Shown here in pieces: positions 48,105 to 61,289 of a stretch of 64,000 bases of DNA; the first letter of the stretch is position 1, and each line of letters begins with the position of its first letter. The DNA comes from Panonychus citri (Eukaryota > Arthropoda > Arachnida > Trombidiformes > Tetranychidae), in contig NW_026515544.1 of assembly GCF_014898815.1 (NCBI RefSeq), positions 2,790,001-2,854,000 on the forward strand. Reading direction: 5' to 3'. The notes beneath the pieces are model-generated. The model did no database searches. It was given only the letters and a program-made list of their open reading frames with translations, and had not been told where the DNA came from. A program made the position numbers and the translations under genes.

Positions 48105-48979
48105 GGGGTATGTATCACCCAAAACCGACTTTCGTAAAAATTGAAATAAGGTCATAATTATGATAGAGCACAGCAAAAAACAATGTTTTGTTTAATCAAA
48201 ACTTCTCTAAAATGTCCCGTTCGGTCACAATTGCTGTCGAGACTTAAACTGTTTTTCGATGATATTCCGAGAACGGTGATAGATACAGACATGAAACTTC
48301 GTACAAATATAGTTTATATATCTGCCTATCGATTTACAACAGGAAAAGTTATTTCACGCGTCGGCTCCTCAAATATGATCTAAAGGTCATTTAGCTTCGA
48401 AATGAAAACATCCCGTGAGGTCATTGCTAAGAACATATTTAACTAACAAAAAATGATTGTCTAAGTATCTACTATAAGCCTACGTGTTTTCGAACGATTT
48501 GCAACAGTGATTTACGAGAAATCGCTAGTGGCCTCGTAAACTTCGATAAGCTATAACTTTTGAGATACTTATCATGAAAGCTTCAAATATTCACGTGAAT
48601 ACTTGTTATGGAAAGGACATTTGATTGTGGCAAGTTTTAGTTCAGTTAGATTCTTAACAATGTCCTCACGGTATGTTTTCATTTCGAAGGTAAATGACCT
48701 AAAGTTCATATTTGAGAAAACGACGCGTGAAATGAATTTTCCTGTTGTTAATCGAAATAATAGTATATGAACTATATCTGTACAAAATTTCATATCTGTA
48801 TCTATCACCGTTCTCGCGATATTATTGAGGTACAATTGAAGTTTCGACGGCAATTGTGGCCGAGCGCAACATTTTAGAGAAGTTTTGATTAGACAAAACA
48901 TTGTTTTTTGATGTGTTCTATCATAATTTTGACCTTATTTTAAGTTTTACGAAAGTCGATTTTGGGTGATACATACCCC
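48105..48979. mobile_element. Foldback-like element with ~350-bp inverted repeats
   Basis: It begins GGGGTATGTATCACCC and ends with the reverse complement. Inverted similarity extends inward for roughly 300-350 bp per arm (through ATGTTTTGT, CACAATTGC and ACGGTGATAGATACAGA landmarks) with substitutions, leaving a short centre. The two mirror-image short frames at 48183-48383 (+) and 48572-48901 (-) are the same sequence read from each arm (both start MFCLIKTSLKC) and are not credible genes. No clear target duplication was found; the flanks are T-rich. It is non-autonomous, superfamily unknown. Confidence 0.85.
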
Positions 48980-49243
48980 TTTTTTCTCCCTTTTGAATTT
49001 TTCATTAACCATTCAGCATAAGTTCATCTTCCATCTCAAGTTTTGCGATAATCTTGATGATTTTGGGACTTTTTTGACCTGAATTTCGATCACCGTGGAT
49101 AGAACGACACCTCTTCGAGTTCAATTCTGTGATTATAAATTCTCCAAGTCAATTCACTAGAAAAATCTTCAAGTGGGCCACCCTAATATTTACGAATTTC
49201 AACTTTTTTTCTGGTAATTTATCCATGATTTTGAACGAAATCA

Positions 49244-49534
49244 ATATTGGAAAAGTTCATTGTCACCAGACGGAAGAAAGTATTATCATACCAAGAGAAT
49301 AAAAGATTAATCCATTGACCAAATCAAGAATATGAAATAATAAAACTGTCGAAAAGTTCATTAGCATTTGATTTCTATCGCATTCTAATTAGTTGATGTA
49401 AAAAAAAAGATTAAATCACTAATTAGTAATATGAAAAATTACTAATCCATAGAGAGACAATTATCAAAAGGTAAACAAAAGAAAAGGTTAATACAAAAAT
49501 TGAACTCGAACTAATCTCGATGAGAGAGTCGAAA
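49244..49534. repeat. Dispersed repeat, copy 2
   Basis: A diverged direct copy of 44228-44518. The two copies bracket a 4.7-kb block holding SNRNP40, DCXR and the two TIR elements. Confidence 0.85.
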
Positions 49535-50366
49535 TTTGTTTGATAAGTTGATTGAACGCAAATGCTGGACACGAGATGTCACCATTGAACAGAAAATAGG
49601 GAGAATATATTTTTTTATGGAAAATTGTTCTTCTTTAATTCTGTTCTTCCTCTCGATAATTCTGGATTCTGTTCAGAAAGATTCAGTTGAGAGATTCTGA
49701 GAACTGAGTGAGGTGAGATGAAATAAATTGCCACAGAGAAAGATAGACAAACAATATCAACACTCAGACACAACAATAAACAATTTAACCTTAAACAAGA
49801 AACAACAACAACAACAATAACAATGAGAAACTAAATCAACCAAGTTAATCAATTGCCTTTTTTTAATCAACGATTCAATATAACAATAACCTTTTCATTG
49901 CAATAATAAACATGTTTCTAGTTTGTAAATCAACAACAATCACCTTTAATCACCACAATCAATCAATAAAATCACCACTATCAACATCATCATCATCGAC
50001 ATCATCTGATCAACACTATCAATGGATTAACAATCCAAAAAGTAATACTAATCCAATCCAGTGTTTCCTTGATTATTAGTGAATTAAAGTAACAAAATAA
50101 AATAATAAAACAGTGAACATCAAATATATAAAATAATAGTTACGATTAATTGTAAATCAAGTTAAAAATGTAACAATCAACTAAATCACCAGTAATTAAA
50201 ATAAAATCTGAGGAAAGTTAAATTATCCTAAATGTTTGAAAACCTAAAGGTTTTTTCATCAATCAACTTTGATGTGATAGCTTTTAATCATCACCCAATT
50301 GTAATCAACTGATTAAAGTGACTGATTGTATAACCAATTTGAATTGTTAATTGTTCTGTTTTAATT

Positions 50367-50960
50367 ATGGCTGAAAAGAGTAAAATATTTTGCTGTACAA
50401 AGTACACGTTAATGGCTTGTAATGCCTTCGGCATAATGTTGGGTATTTTTGTCGTTCTCTTTGGTATGAGTTACCCGGAGGAAAAGTTTCCCGGTGGGTA
50501 TCGAGGTAAAACAACCGCCGCCATTTCAATTGTGATGATTTTTTTCACCCTCATCGGTTATTGTGGTGCTCATCACCAGAAAGCCTATTTCTTAATCATC
50601 TATTCAATCATAATTATCCTATTTGTGGTCAGTAATGTGGCAACTTTTTTCGTCCTCCCGGAACATTCAATTTTTAACCTCGAGGGTAAAACTTTTTGGA
50701 TAATGACAATGGTACTTGGATGTGTCCTTGCATTTGCATGTCTATTTGCTTACCAAGTACGAACCCGTTCAGGTCAATCGTCTTCAACAACCACAATGAT
50801 GACCACAACAACCGGTACCGGTGGAGGGTTAGGACAAATTGCCCTGCCCAATGGTGCTATCATAGTGAAGACCAATGGACCACCAAATAGTGCAAATTCA
50901 ACGTCGGCAACTTCATTCATATCAGTGCCAAGGTTTACACCGATTCAACCTTCATACTAA
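50367..50960 (+). CDS. Four-pass membrane protein, tetraspanin-like topology
   Basis: An intronless frame of 197 residues opens at the ATG at 50367. Four hydrophobic segments fall at about residues 13-34, 49-67, 73-97 and 109-130, preceded by KIFCCTKYTLMACNAFGIML, which resembles the cysteine-containing start of tetraspanins. However, the loop between segments 3 and 4 is only about a dozen residues and lacks the CCG motif and large loop of true tetraspanins, so it is either a minimal relative or an unrelated four-pass family. The cytosolic tail of ~65 residues is rich in Ser, Thr and Gly and ends RFTPIQPSY. A plasma-membrane or endosomal location is inferred. No family name can be given with confidence. 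Confidence 0.8.
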   Translation: MAEKSKIFCCTKYTLMACNAFGIMLGIFVVLFGMSYPEEKFPGGYRGKTTAAISIVMIFFTLIGYCGAHHQKAYFLIIYSIIIILFVVSNVATFFVLPEHSIFNLEGKTFWIMTMVLGCVLAFACLFAYQVRTRSGQSSSTTTMMTTTTGTGGGLGQIALPNGAIIVKTNGPPNSANSTSATSFISVPRFTPIQPSY

Positions 50961-53900
50961 ATCATCAATCTCACCAATTCATCATAAAAACCGTTCAAAT
51001 AATAATTGGAATCAAAATTTAGCTATAAATTAACTAACGGTAGCAATTTAAATCTCATCTTAGTGATTAAAAGTACAAATCATAAGAATTTAAATAATGT
51101 CGATATCAGAATCAGAAAGAGAATCAGAATCGGACATTGAAATTACCGTTATCTGTTTCTCTGATGAATGATTAATCAAATTGTTATAACCATAATATAT
51201 AAATTGTTTAACTTTGAAATTATCAATGAAAATTTGTTGGACAATTTATTGATTTGGTTTGTAGTAAAAGTCATTACCATGTAATTAAAAGTTTCAATGA
51301 TCATTTTGATCAACTAGAATCACATGAGCTCAGATCAGAACAATAATACAAACAAAACCTACAAGAGGACTGACAATGAGCCTAACCACAAACTGAGCAC
51401 ATACAGACAACTACACATCATCATCATCATCATCATCATCATCACCACCACCATGATCATTATAATCATCCTCAAGTCATCATCTTCATCATAACCATCA
51501 TCATTTATCTGAGTGTTACGTGACTTTCATCTGATTGTGAGTTAACATCAAGAATGAATATTAAAAAAAAATAACAAAAATTTTCATGATATTAATTCAC
51601 AAAGATGATAATATGTAAATATGAAAGTTAATTCATCTAATGATAATGATAGTGATCATCATCATCATCATTTACTTTAAGGATCAAGTAATTATAATGA
51701 GTATCATCATCAATATAAAGTCATCATCATGATACACATTCAGACCCATCATCATCTTGTAAACATCTTCATCTTCATCTTCATCTTCATCTTCATCCTC
51801 ATCATCACCACCCTGAAAGCCTGTTTGGTAAATAATAATACTAATAATGATATTAATCAATGAAGATAATCAAGAGACGATGCTAATAATAATCCAGATA
51901 CAACAAAATAAGAATCTAAATCCGAAGAGATTAACAAAAAGTTTTCTCATCGAAATTTTTTTCTCTCCCCCTCTTAGAACAATTCTAATTAATCAATATC
52001 AGAATAATCGAAAAATAAATCAACAATAATAATAAGATAATTCCAACTGATTAATACACAGGAAATTTATTAATTTGATCAATAACCAAATTGGCGACCA
52101 ACTAATTAACTAATTCGTTAATCAGTTTCAATCAGATTCTGTATTTTTGTTTCATAATATGTTGATTATTATTGAGAAAAAATTTTTTCTTTCCAATTCT
52201 TTTTTTCCAATAATTTTTTGTAATAATTATTTAAATTGTAGGAGCAAAAAAAAAAGAAAGAGAAATTATCAATTTTAATTAATTATCATTTCGTTGGATT
52301 TGTTAAATTTGATTATTAATCAATTCTGATCCTGTTAATTGTGTCCAATGAATAATTAATTAATTGTAAATAAAAACAGAAACAATTGTAATTATAAAAG
52401 ATGAAAAAAAAACTTTTGCTTTTCTGTTTCATTGAATAAAATTTATTGCCTTTTATTTATTAATTGTTATTAATAAATTGTTGTTGATTAAATTGATTAC
52501 AATGGAAGGGATAATGTAATTAACTAAATAGAGAATTGAAAAAAAAAGTAAAAACAATTTAATATAATAATCAAATTTAATTTGATTGAAAATTGCTTCA
52601 AGCAATTTAGACTGAGGATAACAAATTAAATGAAAATTATAATTCAACAACAATTAACTTGATTGCCGAGACAATGTAACGAATCAATTAATTGGAGTAA
52701 ATTTTGTATTTCTATTAAAGGTAAAAGTTAATTGTTTCATCATTAAATATACGAAAGGAGAACCTTAATAACAATCAAATCATTAAAAGTAATCAAGTTA
52801 ATCAAATGTTAAATGAACTGTAAATTTGATTAGATTGTGGAAAAAAGTTCCAATTTTTTTCCCTGTTTTCCTCATGAACATGATTGATGGAAAATGATTT
52901 AAATTATTGAAATTTACATTATCTTTTGTTACCAGAGGTTTTTTTTTCATTCAGTAACAAGGGTGGGAAAAGGGTGGCGGTGGGAACCGTAGGTGGTGGT
53001 GGGTTAAATCACAGGGAGTGAAGGAGTAGCAAGAATAATATCTTGGAGGATATAATAAGAGTTTGGATAATTTGTTGTTCGAAGGTAAAAGTAACTAGCA
53101 AATGTACAAATCGATATAATGAACATATAACTTTTTTTTGTTCTCATTCGAAAATGATGAAGGAGAAAGAAAAAAAAATCCTCTTTTCACATCTCATTCT
53201 ATTCATCATCATCATCATCATCATCTTCGTCTTCGTCTTCATCATTATTTTCATCTACTTCCGCCTCCTCTTACATAATCATCTCAGATTCTAGTTCTGT
53301 GATTGTTGTTTGAACAAAGATGAAGACAAAAGGATGATGATGATGAGTAACAAAGACTTAGAAATGATGAGGAAGTGGGAAGATGAGGATAAGGATGAGG
53401 ATGAGAATGAAAAGCCAATAGATTTTTTTTCCTTTACTCTTCTTAAAAATGAGTTAACTGTTAATGTGAAGAAACTGTGATGATAATAATCGTCCCGTCA
53501 TCTTTGTACTAAAAGATTCATCTTTGATCATTATCTTCATGGAACTTTTTTTTTCATGATGATCATCATCATCATTTCAAATAATCATTATTTTTATATC
53601 ATCTTCAAAAACTATTAATAATATTATCTTAGTTTATATATAAGATTAACTCTGATTCCTTTGATATTGGAAATCTAATATCATGTTGATTGTGTCATTG
53701 TCTTAATTTATTATTGATCCAATATCTCCCAATATATTGATGATATTGTAGTTAGTCAATAATTAATTGTTTTAGTCTCAAATCAAAGTCCATAATCAAT
53801 TGTTGATGAGAGTGTAATACAAATAATAATATCAAATATCAAATCTGATTGTAATATCCAAACATTTGATTTAGTAATACAACAACAGCATCAAATCCTG

Positions 53901-54424
53901 ATTCAATGGACGATTGTAATTATAATCATCATCATCTTGAGTTGATTTTTATTATTGCTTTTAGCAATTAACTTTATCCTCCTTCCAATTGAATGGATGA
54001 TTGAAAAGCAATTAAATGGATTGGCAACTAGGTTTAGGTGGAAAGTAATAAATATCTAGTTGATTAAATGAAATTTTCTCATCATCATGATGATGAAAAA
54101 TGAATTTTTGGATAAATGAGGATGAAGAGAAACGAAATTTTCAGATGAACCCGGAGAGAAAAAGTTATTCAAGTTTATTGTTGTTCCTTTGATAATGATA
54201 ACATTGTATTCTGGTTAATGATAATGGTTCCAAGAGGAGGATGATGAAAGAGAGTGGGTGGTGAGTGATAGGAGTTCTGGGGAGTGGGACGGTTGATACG
54301 GAGAGAGAGAGGGTTGATTGATGTTGTAGTTTTGTATTATATCGTGTTAGTAATAGTGTAAAGATAATCCCGAAATTAGGTCAATCGTAAAGAAGATGGA
54401 AAAATGAACGAGGAAAAGGATGAG

Positions 54425-54427
<3 letters not shown>

Positions 54428-54461
<34 letters not shown>

Positions 54462-54473
54462 GATGATGATGAT
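54428..54473 (+). repeat. Compound (GA)n(GAT)n microsatellite
   Basis: About 15 GA units pass directly into about six GAT units. Confidence 0.9.
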
Positions 54474-55490
54474 GCTAAAAGATGAAAATGAAGGTTGGTC
54501 AGTTTCATTGTTTTCTCAACGTTTATTTCCTCATTTTTTTTCCTCAACATGATAACTATTATTATCATGGAATCTATTCAGTTGATGATGAGATGGATGA
54601 AGATGCTGATGATGCGGATGTTGGGATATCTTGAGAATGATAATAAAAAAATTGAGAATCTTAAGTATTAAGATATTATTTGGTTTCGATTCTTTCTTTC
54701 TAGTTGTTTAATATTCTGAACAAGGGTTATCAGAATTTTCAGAATAGATCCTCTTCTTATTCTAAGCCTCTTCTTTTTTCTTCTTCCATGAGAGGCTCAG
54801 AATTCATGTTTACGGTCATTTGAAAAGTCCACTGGAGAGTGAGGGTTAAAAAAGAGATGAGGATGATAAAAAGAGGAAGAAAGATTCAGTTGGGTGAATT
54901 GTTAAAGTAAATAAAATACTTTGAGAGAGATGTGAAAATCTATTGGTGAAAATGAGGGAGAAAGAGACAAAATTACAGAGAAAAAGGATAAAACAAAAGA
55001 TGAAGATAAGGATGATCAGTTTGTTTCGAAGATGAAGGAATAAAAGAAAAAAGAAGAAATAAAAAGGAACATCAATTGGAATTGGAAGAGAAGAAGGAAA
55101 AATATTCCCAACGATTTTCGATTATAATCATTTTTCGAACTTTCCTACTCTTCTTTTTCACTTCTTGTTCTACTCTTGAATGGATGATAAAAATAATTCA
55201 GACGAAGAGGAAAATGAGGATGAGGATGATGGGTGATGAAAGAAAATAAAGGAAAAGTGTAGGTGGATGGAAGGTGAAAAATTGTCGTTCCACTTTGGAG
55301 AGAGTGGGAAAAAAGAGAATGAAAATTTTTAAAATATTTTCCAATTTCGTCAATGTTATTATATTTATCATGAATGAAATTCAACTGCTTGAAGGTGAAA
55401 CTAGAGAAACTAATATAATATCAATGGGGAGTGAGTTCATGGGGTGAAATGTTATATCATTTGTGAGGATAAATAATAACATGTATCACC

Positions 55491-55492
<2 letters not shown>

Positions 55493-55542
<50 letters not shown>
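55493..55542 (+). repeat. (GA)n microsatellite
   Basis: About 24 uninterrupted GA units, 380 bp before the tandem duplication that carries its own GA tracts. Confidence 0.95.
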
Positions 55543-55545
<3 letters not shown>

Positions 55546-55922
55546 AACTTTGTCTGATTGCATCTAAGACCATTTTATATGAAAAAAAAGCTCAAACAAA
55601 AATGAACAGTGAACATTTCATGAGCTCTATTGAGATACATCATTTTTAAGCCGAAATCTTTATAAGAAAAGGTGAAAGAAAGTGAGAGTGGGAAAAGAAA
55701 GCATCTAAATCGATCAACAATAAATGAGTAGAGAAAAAAAAGATTTTCTTTCCTTTTTATCCGCATCCTCATCTTCATCATTCTCATCTTGACTCGTTGG
55801 CTTTTATACTTTTCTAACTGAAAAAAGGAGATAAACTGAAAATGATGATGGAAGTGGGAGGAAAATGGGAAGATGAGTGAGGGTGAAAGAGAACTAGAGA
55901 GAGTTAAAGAGAGAGAGAGAGA

Positions 55923-56247
55923 GGGGAAGATGATGAGGAAGAAAACTAGAAACTTCGTATCTTCCTTCGTGAGTTTTAATAATATTACATAAGAAATGAA
56001 AGTTGAACCATCAAAGATGATAACATACCAGTAGCTGTAAATCTTATCATCTGATATCAATCACATCCGTTTTCACCATCTTCATGATGAAGATGATGAT
56101 GGTCATCATGATTTCATCAGAGTGAACTTGATGTTTCTCCCTTGTTATTGTTTGTTGTTCAGTTGCAAAGTTTCACAACCTTTAAATACAATAGCAAATC
56201 ATGAGGAATGAATCAAATGAACGTGAAAACCATGAGGACAGAAAAAG

Positions 56248-56314
<67 letters not shown>

Positions 56315-56635
56315 AAGATGATGAGGAAGAAAACTAGAAACTTCGTATCTTCCTTCGTGAGTTTTAATAATATTACATAAGAAATGAAAGTTGAACCATC
56401 AAAGATGATAACATACCAGTAGCTGTAAATCTTATCATCTGATATCAATCACATCCGTTTTCACCATCTTCATGATGAAGATGATGATGGTCATCATGAT
56501 TTCATCAGAGTGAACTTGATGTTTCTCCCTTGTTATTGTTTGTTGTTCAGTTGCAAAGTTTCACAACCTTTAAATACAATAGCAAATCATGAGGAATGAA
56601 TCAAATGAACGTGAAAACCATGAGGACAGAAAAAG

Positions 56636-56685
<50 letters not shown>

Positions 56686-56698
56686 TTTTGTCTTCTTC
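55923..56698. repeat. Tandem duplication, two ~388-bp units
   Basis: Unit 1 starts at 55923 and unit 2 at 56311, both with GGGGAAGATGATGAGGAAGA. The 328 non-repetitive bases (55923-56250 and 56311-56638) look identical by eye, and each is followed by a GA tract (56251-56310, about 60 bases; 56639-56682, about 44 bases). The boundary lies in the GA tract, pointing to unequal exchange or slippage between GA runs. It could also be an assembly artefact. Confidence 0.9.
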
Positions 56699-59600
56699 TT
56701 ATCTTCCATATCATCTTGTTCGAGTTTGCTGACTTATTTGTCTTTATCATTTCTCTTGTTTGTTTTTCTTTCATGTTTCAAGTTCTAATTTGTCCTATTC
56801 GTGGTTCCAGAAGGACAAGATTAGTCTCAATTTACGAATTCGACCAAGAGAAAAGAATAGAAAAAAGTAACGAAAACTTTTGCTTTTCTCCTTATTCTTT
56901 TCCACCCTTCAATTAGCTTTCGAGTCACTTAGAACATTTTTCATCAAGTTCTAATATCGTCCATTATCATCACTCTTATTACATGAGTATCATGTTGCAT
57001 CACTTTCATATGGGTGGGGGCAGATTACACTAATAGTAAGTTTAATACTTCTGGTAAATGTTCACCATGAAATGTTACCTGAACAATTTCAAAGGTTGAT
57101 TATCATGTTGACAGGTTAATCAATAATTAATCATCAATTTCATTTAGCTGAACCGTCAATCAAATCCATTTGCAAGAGGAAAAAAAACTTGATTCAATTT
57201 GAAAGTGGAAAAAATAAACTTTCAAATTCAGTTTCAATCTCACCGAGACCATGGAAACTTTTTCCCCTGATGTTTGGTATAACTGAATGAAAATCTATCA
57301 TGAAAAAATGAAAGTTGCAATAAAAAAGTTGAATTTTTTTTAATCTTCTTCCTCTACTAAGATAATTAATTCAACACAAACTCATGATAGGTTGACATTG
57401 ATTAGTTAATTGATTCATCTGATTATAATTCTGTATCACTGAGTGAACATGATGTAACCATGATAATTGAACAATTTTGAATTGAAAACTTGCTTCTTGA
57501 AAATGAAGAGAAATTTTTTCCATTCAATCTATTGATCGACCCAATTCATTGGTTTGGGAATTTCTTGTTCATTCATTGATTCATTCAGGACATGGTGAAA
57601 CTCAGGAAGAGAGAGAGAGAGAAACCATCAACATGATGGAGATGATGATGTTCATCAACATAATTGAAAGTAACTGGATGAGTTGAAGGGAAGAGATAAG
57701 ATTAAGGAAGATGATGAAGATGATGAAGAAGATGTTAAAGTTAACATTGATCAAGCCAAAATAATTTTATCGTAAATCAATCAATTGATTTCAATTTGAA
57801 ACGTTAATCATTTCAAGTTAACTGTTCATTTGATGTTCAATCCAATTGAAATAGTTTTATTCCTTATCCTCATCATTTCCTTTTCCGTTTTTGTAAAATT
57901 TACATCCACAAGCATATAAATTATCAAATAAAAGTCAAAAACTGATTAACAATCGATAATCAAGTTAATTAATCAGTAATTTATTTTTTAATCCATTTTA
58001 GCAACTCGTTATTTTTAAATGTTTATTAATCAATTTCCATGTCAACAATTAATTTATCAATTGATTATGATGATGATCAATTTGTATTGATTTTATTTGC
58101 TATTATCTGAAACAAAAATTGTAAACACACTTGAATTAATTTACTTTAATCATTTATCAAATTGTTATTAATATTTTACAGTTAAGCTTAATTGTTATCC
58201 TGTTAATTTTTTCACTGTCTAACTTATGATACTTATCAACTAAAACTTAATCATAAACAATCAACAATATAAACAAGTATCAAAAGTAAACTAATCATTA
58301 TTAATTATTATCATGGTAACAGTTAATTGCTAATGGGTTTCACTTTGATCATATTTATTAATTATTGTAATTATGATACACTTACGTTGATGATATTAAA
58401 TGATACTAATAATGATTAGCCACCTTAATTGCTATAAGAAATGATTATCTAAATCATGGTGATGATCAAGTGATAATGAAACTTTGAACAATTTGATTAG
58501 ATTGATTAATTTTTTGTTCATTCTCACTTGTAAAGGATAAACTGTCATCTATTTAATATCTTCTTAATCATGATTTATTAGCATCATGATTATGATTAGT
58601 TTTAGATCAGTGATTCGTTTTCAGTGTCGATGAAGATAAATGAAGATAGAAGATGAAAGAACAATAAAAAGATAGAAAAAAAATAACGAGATGAAAGAGT
58701 AACGAAAGAAAATTTAAAGAAAACCCCCTCAGGGCATTTAATATATTTTTCTCCTTATTCTCTCTCTCTCTCTCTTACACAATCAGGTGATATTTTCTTT
58801 CATCAGTTGATATCCATTAAAAATCATCAACTTCATCATCTTGTCCATCCTTTTGCCTCCATCATCTCATCCGTGTCCATGGACATTGTTTGTTTGGTAT
58901 TCATGATAAGATGGTATTCATGTGGATGAGAATACCCTGTTTAATGAGAATTCCATTGAGACCTTTAAGCCTTTGACAAAGATGAAGAAGAAGATAAGGA
59001 AGATAAAAAGAGAGAAAGAGACCAAATGTTAAATCGATAGTATTGATTTTCATCTTTCTCCTTCAATCGGTTAGTCATTTATTTGGTCCAGTTCTTTGAA
59101 ATGATATTTTTCCACTGAATTCAGTAACTTTCATGGAAAAGAAAAGAAAAAAATTCCAATGAGATACTAAATATTATTATCTTATCCTCTTCCCTGGTGA
59201 TAATTATACTTGAAATAATTCAAATAGGTATCATTAAAATACTTCCTTGTTTCATTATCCTCATGATGTTGTTTTTCATGTTGATTCTCAGTGTTGGAGT
59301 GGATAAAGTTATCATTGGATCGGATGAACAACATGAGACAATTTTTGGTTGTTATTCATCATCAATTCAATGGTTAATCATAATAAGTTGATTGATTACT
59401 TTTCCCCTGTTTATTATTGTTGTTACCATGAACGATGGATTTGACAACCTTATTTCAGACTTCAACCTAAATCTTGTCGGTAAATTCAACCCTGGAACCA
59501 TAACCACCCTGTAACAATAAGGAAAAGGATATTCAATCATACCAAATGATTATCATCATGTAATGATGATGATAATCATTACGATACATTCATTAGACAC

Positions 59601-60112
59601 CATGATGATTACGATAATTAATCTGAGCCAAGAAACCAGACTTAATGAAGCAAATTGAAACAATTTGATTGATTAGTTGATAACTGTAACAATTATGAAG
59701 ACAATTAAATTCGAAATGACTCAGAATCCATGAGATGTACATAAAGCATTTACAACCTTAATTTTCATGAGAATCGTCGTAACATTTATTAGTATCATTA
59801 TATTCATTTCTTTCATTGAAAATCAGATCTCATGATGATTCAGTGCTCAGATTCATGATACTTGTTATTACTCAATAATATCAAACATGACAATCTTTCA
59901 GCAATAATCATAAACATGGAATGACCCAAATTCAGTTTCTTAATCTGATTCTGGTGACACTTTCTTCTGGATAATAATAGCTAATAAATAAATATGTTTA
60001 CATGTGCTCAGGGTCTATTATGATTATCATGAATTTTTCAGTTCTAATTTTGATGAAAGTCAAATACATGACAAAATTTCAAGATTTTCCTTCCAATTCT
60101 GATTTCTTATTT

Positions 60113-60115
<3 letters not shown>

Positions 60116-60166
<51 letters not shown>
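60116..60166 (+). repeat. (GA)n microsatellite
   Basis: About 25 uninterrupted GA units. Confidence 0.95.
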
Positions 60167-60168
<2 letters not shown>

Positions 60169-61252
60169 ATTAATCCAATATAAAGAAGTTGAAAAAGTTT
60201 CGAATTTTTTTCTCTCATCTCGACAAATAAAAAAGAAGAAAAAATTGTTGACTTTCTTTTCTCAGAATTTTCAGACTCTGAGTTTCCATGGATACCTCAG
60301 GATGGATTCTTAGTCTTGACTTTGATAGCTTTATACTCTTGTTCATGATAAGTTTTTTTCTCCACTCTGATATTCAGGGTGGGAAAAATGAGCGAACCCT
60401 CTGTTTCTATTCAGTTGAGATTGATGAAACAAAGATGATTCATATTGCAGCTCCTTCTCTCATGCAGGGAATCAGTTTTTATCATTCTCATCATCTCATC
60501 GTGAGTATGTAAGTTGGAATAAGAGATTTACTGAAATTCCACCAGAATCTGAGTGAAGAGATGAAGAAGAAGAAAAAAAGTTAATCATCAGAGCTTTTGC
60601 ATTCTGATTCTCAGTTTCATTTCAATTTCAAATGTAAACTCAATTAATTGAGATTTTATAATGATTTTAATTTGTTGGAAATTCAAATGAAACAATTAAC
60701 AAAAATCAATCTTCATAAATGAATACGAATAAATTTCAATAAATGAATCACAAAAAAAACTCATGAAATTAACATGGTTCATGTTTTTTTATTGGATATT
60801 TGTATTGTTTGAAATTGATTATTTATCGCTGATTGTTATGATTCAAAGTGAATTGAACTGTTAATAGAGTTACGATTAAATTAATGATGAAATACTTTTC
60901 TCAACAATCAAAGGCTAAAAAAACAAATAGTTGATGAATACACAGAAATAACAATTCAATGAATTTACAGTTTTCTTTGGATTAAGTTTACAATTGTTTC
61001 CTATTGATTCCCAATCATGATTTTCATCCTCACCTTGATCCTTATCCTTTTCATCATCATCTCTATGTTTCAAATGTGAAAAAAATCAAGACATTGGAAA
61101 AGAAGAAATTTTTTTTTCTCTTCTTTTTTTGTTCCATTGGAATCATTTATCACCAAAGAGCTGGAAACGAAAGGTAAATGGGATAAAGAAGAAGCAAATA
61201 AACTGAAGAAGGTGGAAATCAAGGACATGATGAGAAAGGATGAGGATGATAA

Positions 61253-61255
<3 letters not shown>

Positions 61256-61286
<31 letters not shown>
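61256..61286 (+). repeat. (GA)n microsatellite
   Basis: About 15 uninterrupted GA units. Confidence 0.9.

Positions 61287-61289
<3 letters not shown>

Larger units (their letters stand above)
47511..50366. other. Transposon-rich interval between DCXR and the four-pass membrane gene
   Basis: It contains a 203-bp TA-flanked MITE (47594-47796), an 875-bp long-TIR element (48105-48979) and the second copy of a dispersed repeat (49244-49534). The last ~800 bp, rich in AACAACAAC and ATCATC runs, is likely promoter and 5' UTR of the next gene. No other coding sequence was seen. Confidence 0.65.

Noticed and set aside
48183..48901. Two divergent short frames with the same N-terminus
   Set aside because: They are the mirrored arms of the inverted-repeat element at 48105-48979, not independent genes.
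55575..56448. Two minus-strand frames sharing the start MISDDKIYSYWY
   Set aside because: The shared part is simply the tandem-duplicated unit, and both run into GA-tract-derived Ser/Leu repeats.
60288..60512. 74-codon ATG frame in the gene-poor tract
   Set aside because: No recognisable domain and no conserved-looking motif; an isolated frame of this length is expected by chance in 13 kb.
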